A stretch of DNA of 64,000 nucleotides from Biomphalaria glabrata (Eukaryota > Mollusca > Gastropoda > Planorbidae). The stretch spans positions 43,954,699 to 44,018,698 of the forward strand of contig NC_074718.1 in the NCBI RefSeq assembly GCF_947242115.1, written 5' to 3'. Made by a program: the position numbers and the translations under genes. The notes below the pieces were generated by a model. The model searched no databases, was not told where the DNA came from, and worked only from the letters and a program-made list of their open reading frames with translations. Positions within the stretch are counted from its first letter, which is position 1; each line of letters starts with the position of its first letter. This document shows positions 53,810-63,191 of this stretch, in pieces.

Positions 53810-54205
53810 ACACTCTACTCTCTAGAGGCTCTAACTGTAGGATCTAAATTATATTTATATAGAGTATTAAAGAGATAGAGGGTCAAAAGACTTTAAAAAA
53901 ACAACAACAGATCTTAATAGTCCTTTTTCTTTTTAATAATTCAAATAAAAATACCTAATTACTATTTAAATGGTGTTAAATTAGATTTTAGAACATCTTT
54001 AGTTAGATGTGGTGAAGAATTATAGGTGTCTACCAGTCTGTGAAAATTTCCTAATGTAGAGCATTCTTTACTCTAACAGTGAAAGGGAGCCCACTAATAA
54101 TATTCCTTTTTTTTTTTTTTGTAATATATTGTTTATATTTAATAATAGACCCCCATTATTAACTTGGTAACATTTCAATGTTGTTTTTTTTTGTTTTGTT
54201 TTGCA
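53810..54205. other. Intron or upstream DNA of the SLC7 gene
   Basis: AT-rich; a polypyrimidine tract and TTGTTTTGTTTTGCAG acceptor end it at 54206. No upstream exon is identified in the window. Confidence 0.5.
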
Positions 54206-54378
54206 GACTCATCATGCATCTGTTACCTGCCTCTTTGTTTCCCTGTTCTGTGTTATCGAGTACAGCGGCATTCTGATTCTTGTACTGCATTTTCAACTAG
54301 TGAATAGTTTGTGTAGATCAGTTAAAAAAACTTTCATAACTTAATTTATCAAGGAAGTTTGCCAACTCTCTAGTTAAA

Positions 54379-54799
54379 ATGTCGGAGGCAGTGCAGCTCA
54401 AGAAGCAGATTACACTTTTCCAGGGTGTTGCAATTATTGTGGGAATTATAATTGGCTCTGGCATCTTTGTGTCTCCTGTTGGTATTCTTATGCACTCTAA
54501 GTCCATAGGACTCTCCATGATAATGTGGGCCATTTGTGGCGTTTTTAACACACTCTGTGCCCTGTGTTATGCCGAGCTGGGTGCCTCCATGCCCCAGTCT
54601 GGAGGAGAGTACATCTACATACAGCGCGCATTTGGGGATTACTTATCGTTTGTAGTTTTGTGGATCAACTTTGTCCTGATCTGTCCAGTGGGCATCGCAG
54701 CGCTGAGCTTGATTGCTTCCCTCTATATCCTGCAGCCTATATTTCCAGACTGTCCAGTTCCACACATGGCTGAGAGATTCATTGCTATCTGCTTAGTGT
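54379..54799 (+). CDS. SLC7 light-chain amino acid transporter, first coding exon (partial)
   Basis: The exon (54207-54799) starts after a TTTTGCAG acceptor, carries a 172-bp 5' leader and opens at ATG 54379 (MSEAVQLKKQITLFQGVAII). It encodes about 140 residues up to a GTAAGT donor at 54800. VGIIIGSGIFVSP is the conserved glycine-rich TM1 substrate-site motif of APC/LAT transporters. CALCYAELGASMPQSGGEYI is the hallmark TM2-TM3 region of SLC7A5-A11 light chains. Four membrane segments are included. Light chains pair with an SLC3 heavy chain through a disulfide and exchange amino acids at the plasma membrane; which subtype (LAT, b0,+AT or xCT-like) this is cannot be told from one exon. The remaining exons lie beyond the window. 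Confidence 0.92.
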
Positions 54800-55470
54800 G
54801 TAAGTAGTCTCTAAAAGTTTTTCTATTTTTATACTTAATATTTTAAGTTATACTGAAATGTGCCTGTGAACTCATTTTTGTTTGTTTGTTCTTTTAAGAT
54901 AAAAAAAAATTACATAGTAAATTGTTTTAAGAGCCATCCTTATGCTTTTCCAGCATAACATGGTACACCATATAAACTATACATATTAATCAAAGCAATA
55001 CAGACTAATAAATTTGCTCTTTTAGCAGATTTAAAGACTTACCCCCACAGTCTGCCTGTAAAGAATACACTGTGTCTAGCAGACTGTAGTTGTTGGAATA
55101 TACAGACAGTGGGCCATTTCCTTGATTGAAAGGCTCACTCTCATTAGAACAGATTATATTGATTGACCAGACTTTTTTTTTCCTATGAATATGGTCATTT
55201 ATTTTTGCATGATGGTTTTAGGGGTGACCATAACATACGTAATACCAGTATGTCAACTTTCCAAACAAGGAATCAGTTCATCAATTCACTTGCCATGGGT
55301 GGTTTACTACTGTTTGGACACCACAACTGACCCCCTACATTTTTTTTTCTCTTTCTAGCTACATTTTAGGATTCCACTTGACATTCATGAGTAAAACTGT
55401 TTTTTCAAATATTGTTTGCCCTTTTGTTTTTTTTTTTTTTGTTTTGTATTTTTCTTGGTAGTCTCTCTAT
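54800..55470 (+). other. Start of SLC7 intron
   Basis: It begins with the GTAAGT donor. No further exon can be recognised on the plus strand to the end of the window, so the intron is probably over 9 kb. Confidence 0.6.
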
Positions 55471-55474
55471 TTCA

Positions 55475-57705
55475 TACATTTATTCTCTCTCACTGTCTTT
55501 CATTCATTTATTCTCTCTCACTGTCTTTCATTCATTTATTCTCTCTCACTGTCTTTCATTCATTTATTCTCTATCACTGTCTTTCATTCATTTTTTCTCT
55601 CACTGTCTTTCATTCATTTATTCTCTATTACTGTCTTTCATTCATTTATTCTCTCTCACTGTCTTTCATTCATTTATTCTCTCTCACTGTCTTTCATACA
55701 TTTATTCTCTCTCACTGTCTTTCATACATTTATTCTCTATTACTGTCTTTCATTCATTTATTCTCTCTCACTGTCTTTCATACATTTATTCTCTCTCACT
55801 GTCTTTCATTCATTTATTCTCTATCACTGTCTTTCATTCATTTTTTCTCTCACTGTCTTTCATTCATTTATTCTCTATTACTGTCTTTCATTCATTTATT
55901 CTCTCTCACTGTCTTTCATTCATTTATTCTCTCTCACTTTCATTCATTTATTCTCTATTACTGTCTTTCATTCATTTATTCTCTATCACTGTCTTTCATT
56001 CATTTATTCTCTATCACTGTCTTTCATTCATTTATTCTCTCTCACTGTCTTTCATTCATTTATTCTCTATCACTGTCTTTCATTCATTTATTCTCTATCA
56101 CTGTCTTTCATTCATTTATTCTCTATCACTGTCTTTCATTCATTTATTCTCTCTCACTGTCTTTCATTCATTTACTCTCTATTACTGTCTTTCATTCATT
56201 TATTCTCTATCACTGTCTTTCATTCATTTATTCTATATCACTGTCTTTAATTCATTTATTCTCTATCACTGTCTTTCATTCATTTATTCTCTCTCACTGT
56301 CTTTCATTCATTCTTTTTCTCTCACTCTTTCATTCATTTATTCTCTCTTACTCTCTTTCATTCATTTATTCTCTCTCACTGTCTTTCATTCATTTATTCT
56401 CTCTCACTCTCTTTCATTCATTTATTCTCTCTCACTGTCTTTCATTCATTTGTTTTCTCTCACTCTTTCATTCATTTATTCTCTCTTACTCTCTTTCATT
56501 CATTTATTCTCTCTCACTCTCTTTCATTCATTTATTCTCTCTCACTGTCTTTCATTCATTTATTCTCTCTCACTCTCTTTCATTCATTTATTCTCTCTCA
56601 CTGTCTTTCATTCATTTGTTTTCTCTCACTCTTTCATTCATTTATTCTCTCTTACTCTCTTTCATTCATTTATTCTCTCTCACTCTCTTTCATTCATTTA
56701 TTCTCTCTCACTCTCTTTCATTCATTTATTCTCTCTCACTCTCTTTCATTCATTTATTCTCTCTCACTGTCTTTCATTCATTTATTCTCTATCACTGTCT
56801 TTCATTCATTTATTCTCTCTCACTCTCTTTCATTCATTTATTCTCTCTCACTGTCTTTCATTCATTTGTTTTCTCTCACTCTTTCATTCATTTATTCTCT
56901 CTTACTCTCTTTCATTCATTTATTCTCTCTCACTCTCTTTCATTCATTTATTCTCTCTCACTCTCTTTCATTCATTTATTCTCTCTCACTCTCTTTCATT
57001 CATTTATTCTCTCTCACTGTCTTTCATTCATTTATTCTCTATCACTGTCTTTCATTCATTTATTCTCTATCACTGTCTTTCATTCATTTATTCTCTATCA
57101 CTGTCTTTCATTCATTTATTCTCTATCACTGTCTTTCATTCATTTATTCTCTCTCACTGTCTTTCATTCATTTACTCTCTATTACTGTCTTTCATTCATT
57201 TATTCTCTATCACTGTCTTTCATTCATTTATTCTATATCACTGTCTTTAATTCATTTATTCTCTATCACTGTCTTTCATTCATTTATTTTCTCTCACTGT
57301 CTTTCATTCATTCTTTTTCTCTCACTCTTTCATTCATTTATTCTCTCTTACTCTCTTTCATTCATTTATTCTCTCTCACTGTCTTTCATTCATTTATTCT
57401 CTCTCACTCTCTTTCATTCATTTATTCTCTCTCACTGTCTTTCATTCATTTGTTTTCTCTCACTCTTTCATTCATTTATTCTCTCTTACTCTCTTTCATT
57501 CATTTATTCTCTCTCACTCTCTTTCATTCATTTATTCTCTCTCACTCTCTTTCATTCATTTATTCTCTCTCACTCTCTTTCATTCATTTATTCTCTCTCA
57601 CTGTCTTTCATTCATTTGTTTTCTCTCACTCTTTCATTCATTTATTCTCTCTTACTCTCTTTCATTCATTTATTCTCTCTCACTCTTTTTCATTCATTCA
57701 AGAGT
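55475..57705. repeat. 28-bp minisatellite, about 80 units, inside the SLC7 intron
   Basis: Units of CATTTATTCTCTCTCACTGT CTTTCATT vary at a few sites (TCTATCACTG, TCTATTACTG, TCTTACTCTC, a TTTGTTTTC variant). Unit clusters are themselves copied: TTTACTCTCTATTACTGTCT occurs at 56171 and 57171, exactly 1000 bp apart with matching neighbours. All plus frames are open and Ser/Phe/His/Leu-rich; this is not a coding signal. Confidence 0.97.
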
Positions 57706-58167
57706 CATCATTAGTCTTTGTCATCATTACACAGATAGATACATGTGTAGTGTGTAGAAGTAAGACCAAACCAACTGGCTTTTTTTTTTTTTTTTTTTGC
57801 ATTGATGTTGTGTGTTGATAGTTCAAATGCTGTTGAGATTAGAGGATACAATATATCATTTTATGCCTTCATGGCTCGGGGTTATCTTGATACTGTGCTT
57901 CTTTGTTATCACATGACCTAATTGTCCCAGAACTATGGTCGTTACTGTTTAGTACTTGCTGTGAGAAGAAATGTGTGTCCAAACATGTCATCACGTGAAA
58001 CGGTCCAAAGATGGCTTCGGGTCAGTGTTGTGCTCAGTTTAATGTGTTCTTTGTACACACATTCATTTCTGGAAATGTTGATTACATATAGGTTTTGTAA
58101 GCTGCAGTTAGATCTAATCCTGTTCATACTGGTGTGCACTACTTCATTCATCCATGACAGACTAGAG
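57706..58167. other. Intronic DNA, no feature seen
   Basis: No exon or repeat is supported. Confidence 0.4.
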
Positions 58168-58357
58168 AATGGACCTCATTCACCAATCGTAAACAAACAA
58201 CATTTAGTCACGTGATCGTATTGATAAAACTATGGGGGGAAAAAACTGTCACGTGACAACCATCATGAATTAAACATGAGATCGTAAATTATATAGAAGA
58301 GATAGAGCACCACGTGGCTAAATGTTGTTTGTTTACGATTGGTGAATGAGGTCCATT
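58168..58357. mobile_element. CACGTGAC MITE, copy 3
   Basis: Ends AATGGACCTCATTCACCAAT and ATTGGTGAATGAGGTCCATT are perfect inverted repeats; GTCACGTGATC and GTCACGTGACAACC are inside. Almost identical to copy 1 (23477). Confidence 0.9.
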
Positions 58358-58999
58358 GTTTAGCGTGTATTAGTCGCCATTAAATGTTCTTGTGCTCCCC
58401 CCGCCCCCCCCCCCCCCCCAATTCTTATAATTTCTTCGGGCGACATGAAAATGTATACATGTCTCGTAGCTCACTTGAGATCTGTGAGTTGGGCCTTTCT
58501 GTCTCTTGACATATTCTACGCTTATGGGGGTGATTTTGTTTTTAGTCATCCCGATGAGTTGGCAAGTTGTTTTCACTTCACCCAGGAGATCAAATAAAAC
58601 CTTCTCAATTGTCAACACCCAGTTTCTGTGCCCTAATTTTAATCAAAAAGGTTATCAATATTGTTTTGTTTTTTCCTTGTCTCCGACTTGAGACTTCTTT
58701 ATCTTGTACTAAATATGTCAAAGGGAGATACTACGCAGTTCAAAGGGTCAGTCGGGCACTTTTTTTGTATTTGTGGCTTGGGTTCATTATCTTGTTCCTG
58801 CATTGCTTGAATCCGCAGCAGTTAATAAATATGTCTATTTATAGTCATCGGTCCCGTCAATGTCAATGGAGTCATGTGCGCACATTGTGGTCCACGAATT
58901 CATTAGTGTTATTCGATGTTTTAGTCTGACCTTGTAATGTGTTCACCACATGTTTTCATACGAGTGTAGTCTAGTGATTGCTTATGTTAGGCTCGTCTT
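58358..58999. other. Intronic or intergenic DNA
   Basis: Contains a poly-C tract at about 58397-58420. No gene is supported. Confidence 0.4.
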
Positions 59000-59190
59000 T
59001 CACGCTATAGCATACTTATTGCACCTATTGCGCTAAGGTCCAATTTCTTCTGTGGACCGGGGGGGGGTATCTGAGAAATAGTTTTCGTGCTGCCTCTAGG
59101 TGCTCAGCAAAGTCAGCTCGCCTCGGGATTTGAACTCAAGCCCTGTGGTGGCTAGCCAAGCGGGTATTGTCACTCGGCCACACTTATTTT
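59000..59190 (-). repeat. SINE family 2 copy
   Basis: On the minus strand AGTGTGGCCGAGTGACAATA (A box) and GGGCTTGAGTTCAAATCCC (B box) are followed by GAGCACCTAGAGGCAGCAC and GGTCCACAGAAGAAATTGG. It matches 18646-18835. Confidence 0.75.
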
Positions 59191-59254
59191 TCTTTACAGT
59201 GTTAGTGGCAAATACAATCGCTCTTTGCGATGTCCAGTATAAAGGAGGGAGAAT

Positions 59255-59625
59255 GTTTGGGACAGCCAAGTTGATGACTGCGTGTCTAAGTCTTTCCAGT
59301 GTGTGGGACAGCCAAGTTGATGACTGCGTGTCTAAATCCTTCCAGTGTGTGGGACAGCCAAGTTGATGACCGCGTGTCTAAATCCTTCCAGTGTGTGGGA
59401 CAGCCAAGTTGATGACCGCGTGTCTAAATCCTTCCAGTGTGTGGGACAGCCAAGTTGATGACTGCGTGTCTAAATCCTTCCAGTGTGTGGGACAGCCAAG
59501 TTGATGACCGCGTGTCTAAATCCTTCCAGTGTGTGGGACAGCCAAGTTGATGACCGCGTGTCTAAATCCTTCCAGTGTGTGGGACAGCCAAGTTGATGAC
59601 TGCGTGTCTAAATCCTTCCAGCGTG
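59255..59625. repeat. 46-bp minisatellite
   Basis: Eight units of GTGTGGGACAGCCAAGTTGA, TGACYGCGTGTCTAAATCCT and TCCA at exact 46-bp steps (59261, 59307, 59353 and on). Unit-to-unit change is mainly ACTGC/ACCGC. Confidence 0.95.
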
Positions 59626-59699
59626 TGGCGTACATCTCCTGGTCCAATAAAAGATACATCAAGTGCACTGTATTAATAATGTCAATTAATGTAATTAAT

Positions 59700-59776
59700 T
59701 AATTAATGTAGGTTGAGGTTCTCAATTGTAGTCAAACTGAATTTCCACTTGATTGGATCAATAAAATTATCTTATC
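59700..59776 (+). mobile_element. Possible LINE 3' tail
   Basis: TTCTCAATTGTAGTCAAACT GAATTTCCACTTGATTGGATC and AATAAAATTATCTTATCTT look like a LINE 3' end (…AATTTCC…GGATCAATAAA). Confidence 0.45.
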
Positions 59777-60277
59777 TTCTTTTCCTACAAGTGCCTAGCT
59801 GAGATATGCATCAAGTTATGTCACTTGTTTTGGCAATGGTTGTACGGGTCTGTCTCCCTAACAAATACAGTTCCCCGTTCCCAGCATTCTTTGTCTCACA
59901 ATTCTTAGTTGTATCAAAACCCTGTCGACATCTATACGTGGGATATTTTTAGACGGTAGCTTTCTTTTAACCTGACCTGCTTACAGCTGGGCCTGAGGGG
60001 TACGCGTAATTTGATTTAATAGTAATAATAAAAAAAGCTCGACTCTAGCCACCATAAATCATCGACCTCCAACACTTGGTATCAAGTGCAATGAGAAATT
60101 ATGTCATTAACGCGGACCTTTTTTAATACATTGACATTTGAAATTCATTCCTTCAGGAAGAATAATCTCCCCTTATTCTATTTTTTAAAATCGTGTAGTT
60201 GTTAGGTTCACTAGTCTCCTGTCCCCCCCCCCCTTCCTTATTTTTTGTACACGTTGAGTAAGCGTGAGTACCCACTG

Positions 60278-60555
60278 GAGGCGCGGTGGCTGAGTGGCAA
60301 AGTACTTGGCTTCCGAACCGGAGTTCCTGGGTTCGAATCTCGGTGAAGATTGGGATTTTGAATTTCGGGATCTTAAGGGCGCCGCTGAGTCCACCCAGCT
60401 CTTATGGTTGTCGGACATGAGCTGCGGAAAGTAAAGGCGGTTGGTCGTTGTGCTGGCCACATGCCACCCTCGTTAACCGTGGGCCACAAAAACAGATTAC
60501 CTTGACATCATCTGCCCCTTAGATCAGCAAGGTCTGAATGGGAACTTTGTACTTT
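60278..60555 (+). repeat. SINE family 1, best full copy
   Basis: GGAGGCGCGGTGGCTGAGTGG (A box) and CTGGGTTCGAATCTCGG (B box) are 35-40 bp apart, as in a tRNA of Leu/Ser type. The body runs GTCCACCCAGCTCTTATGG, GGCCACATGCCACCCTCG, CACAAAAACAGATTACC to AAGGTCTGAATGGGAACTTT. Useful as the reference copy for the family. Confidence 0.9.
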
Positions 60556-61023
60556 ATACACCTGCAAAAAAAAACACACACACACACATAAATCGATATA
60601 CCTCATTTAGACTTGACTTAAGGCTCTTGTTTTCTTTCACAATCAAGATTTCTGTGGTTGAACCCAGACAGAGGTGTTAGATGTGCCGTATCTCAGATCG
60701 AACAACAGTGGGCATGTAGTCGTTGCAGCTTGGTCATCCTTTGATAGATTGTGTTTTAGAATAATATCTAGCATGCCAGAAGCGACACTTAGTAGTCCAT
60801 GGGGCCCTGGTCCAGTGTCATATCAATTCCACGAATATTTGTACCATGGGCTGACCGGGACTAATTGACAAGGGATTATTATCATTTCGCCTCTCCCCCC
60901 CCCCCCCATGCGCGGAGCCTAGAGCCGTTGCCCCCGCTCGCCACTCCTTAAGTCCGCCTCTGAGTCTCCATTCGGTTAGCTACTTCTTCTTCTTCTTCGT
61001 TCTCATTTTACACGTCAGAGGGT
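60556..61023. other. Intergenic DNA
   Basis: It contains (CA)n at 60575-60590 and a poly-C run at 60893-60907 followed by AGTCCGCCTCTG, resembling a lone hAT family 2 right end (about 60950-60963). No gene. Confidence 0.35.
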
Positions 61024-61385
61024 TCAGATCAGTAATCCTATATCGGAAATGAACTGCGCAGTGGTTTCCAGGTCAGGCAGTTTTTGTTCTATACGAAGGT
61101 TTTGGGGCCTGAGATGAACTCCAATTGATGGCAAGGCTGGAAGGATCAGTCCTCCCGTAGAGCCTTGGCGAGAAACTCTGCTGTTAGGCGTAGTGCGTTT
61201 AAGCTCCCATACAATTGTTTTGGGGCCAGAGTCTTGTTCGGTCCTCTTGATATAGCCTGCCGCTTTCAAGGACATGGTCAGCATTCTCTGGTGATGCTCC
61301 ACAAGGGCAGGTTTCGGTCGTCCCGACTTCAAGCTCCCGGAACATATGTTGTCTCATTCTGTCCGGTTCTGAGTCGAAATAGCTA
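61024..61385 (-). other. Unassigned minus-strand open segment, perhaps repeat-derived
   Basis: A 102-residue minus frame (61024-61332) reads HHQRMLTMSLKAAGYIKRTE, then TIVWELKRTTPNSRVSRQ and LPDLETTAQFISDIGLLI. GC content is higher than its surroundings. I do not recognise the family. It may come from a LINE or another repeat, or be an exon. Confidence 0.3.
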
Positions 61386-61389
61386 CTAA

Positions 61390-61849
61390 ATTATGCGATA
61401 TTATTTTAAGTCTTATTTTTTTTAATACTACTCCCAGTCTGGTAGTCATTGGTGTTCCCTCCCCTTATCTCTCCAATATTTACTTCCGGTGTTGTCCTAA
61501 CACTAATAGATCAATGACTTTGGTTGATAGTGCAAGTTTTGTGCTGAAAGATAAATCAATCCATAAGCTGTGTAAACAACAAACGATACAACGTCTTCTA
61601 CTGGAATGTTTGCTTTGCTTCTCCCCTTTTGTGTTGAGTTTTCACATTTGTCGCGTTGCCATGACAACACAGAATAAATAATTAGATTTTCCGGGAATGG
61701 AGTATTGGGGGAATAAAACATGTTCCTTTTTTTTTTTTTTTTTGTAATCTAAAATTTATTTGTTACTAAGAGGGAAAAAATAGTTACTTTTTTTTTTTTT
61801 TTTTTAACGTAACGTCTGTGTAAGATAAGAGAATGGAAACTTGAAAACT
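61390..61849. other. Intergenic DNA with T runs
   Basis: Poly-T at 61728-61743 and 61789-61805. A tiny family A LINE tail (ACGTAACGTCTGTGTAAGAT AAG) is at 61807-61829. No gene. Confidence 0.4.
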
Positions 61850-61945
61850 TAGCACTGGTGAACATGCATGACTAGATTGACACATGAAAGTCTTAGGACA
61901 TAAATATCTTCTTTTTTGAAGTAACTTCTGTAATCTATAAGACAG
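61850..61945 (+). mobile_element. LINE family A 3' end fragment
   Basis: CTGGTGAACATGCATGACTAG, GTCTTAGGACATAAATATCT and TTTTTTGAAGTAACTTCTGT AATCTATAAG match the family A end. Confidence 0.7.
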
Positions 61946-62131
61946 TACCCCCTGATCATTTGGGTACACCTGCCTTTGCCAGAGGACATTTCCTATCTCT
62001 GTAGGTGCTCCTTTAGAAAACATGATGGTTCCGGCAATCAGTGACTCATTCATTGGTGGACGTTTGCAAGTTTAATCATGATATTTATACAAGACGTGGC
62101 GTCGAATCAGTGCAATGAAATTGTAACCTAA

Positions 62132-62431
62132 TGTTGTGGGCTAATCTAATCTGACGTCGACTATGTATCAATTATTACGTAACATTAGCCACGGAACATT
62201 ATTAATTAAATATACTTGATAACAACATTCAGTTCTATAAAATGAGACTTTATTAACCACTGGGAAATTCGTCCAGTCTTCCTAACATTACGCCATGTTG
62301 GTTTCTTGTTCGCCTAAGTCTGCTACGTCATTAGTCTTGTCTTACTACGTCACTACTTTTACCGTCGCTAAAACTATACACAATATATTTGTCTAACAAA
62401 AGTAACATACTCTCTAAACTAGTACATTACA
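62132..62431 (-). mobile_element. Solo LTR fossil, inverted relative of 1270-1721
   Basis: Read on the minus strand it starts TGTAATGTACTAGTTTAGAG and ends TTAGCCCACAACA, the same ends as the LTR at 1270. It is bounded by a 4-bp target-site duplication CTAA (62128-62131 and 62432-62435). It has a single copy of the 49-bp unit and is shorter inside. No internal coding part is attached. Confidence 0.8.
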
Positions 62432-62435
62432 CTAA

Positions 62436-62976
62436 TTTAGTTTCACGCGAGCGAGTAAAGCAACCGCTTTGTATTTATTTTAGTCTTTTCCAAGAGTAAT
62501 AGATGGGCCCATTTGTACTGCATAAATGTGACATGTGTTTACTTGGTAGATTTAAATGGGTCAATAGATCACTTAGTTCTGCTTCTGTCATTACCAGCCG
62601 TCTGACAGCAGCCCCCGCCCCCCTCCCCTCTAACAGAATATCACAGTCGTGTCAATAAACCTGTTCAGTCTTATGTAGCTCTGGTTTTGGTTAGATGTTT
62701 TCATGTTCAATACTAGAATCTACGTCTACTCTTAGCAATAATTGACATTGGAATCAAAGGTTTCTGGTGCGACTGTGGGTCACTTTAAACTTTGCACTTA
62801 GTTTATCTTGTACTTTAATGTTGGTTTATTTTTAGAAATTAACTCACTAGTTTAAAACGCATTAACAAAGGGGGGGGGGGTAGAGAACGTGAGAGACCTT
62901 ATTGCATTAACATTTATCGTCGATGCACTTCTATCTGTTCATGTTCAGTTTGAACTTGAGATGCGTCCGTCAATTA
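62436..62976. other. Intergenic DNA
   Basis: No gene; poly-G at 62871-62880. Confidence 0.4.
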
Positions 62977-62984
62977 GTCTAAAG

Positions 62985-63183
62985 CAGGGGTTCTTAGCCT
63001 GTGGGTCGCGACCCCCTTGGGGGTCAATTGACGATTTGCCAGGGGTCGCCTAAGACCATCGAAAATATGGATTGTTATTGTCTACTCTTCTATTGCTGTA
63101 GGTGTGTGTGTGGGGGGGGGGGGTCGCGTCAGAATAGGGGATTGTAAAAAGGTGTCGCGAGCTTAAAAGGTTGAGAACCGCTG
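62985..63183. mobile_element. hAT-type MITE, family 1, second copy
   Basis: Ends CAGGGGTTCTTAGCCTG and GGTTGAGAACCGCTG with a perfect 8-bp duplication GTCTAAAG (62977-62984 and 63184-63191). The target resembles that of copy 1 (GTCTAAGC). The left end also has a short GGTCGCGACCCC palindrome. Confidence 0.93.
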
Positions 63184-63191
63184 GTCTAAAG

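Noticed and set aside
55412-57818. Open frames of 612 and 800 codons
   Set aside because: They come from a 28-bp minisatellite in which all three plus frames read the same cyclic peptide.
59255-59625. CRISPR-like regular array
   Set aside because: Units of 46 bp are contiguous and nearly identical over their whole length, with no variable spacers.
60278-60350. True tRNA-Leu or tRNA-Ser gene
   Set aside because: A and B boxes fit, but the acceptor stem does not pair convincingly and the same sequence with a long body recurs many times, so it is a SINE head.
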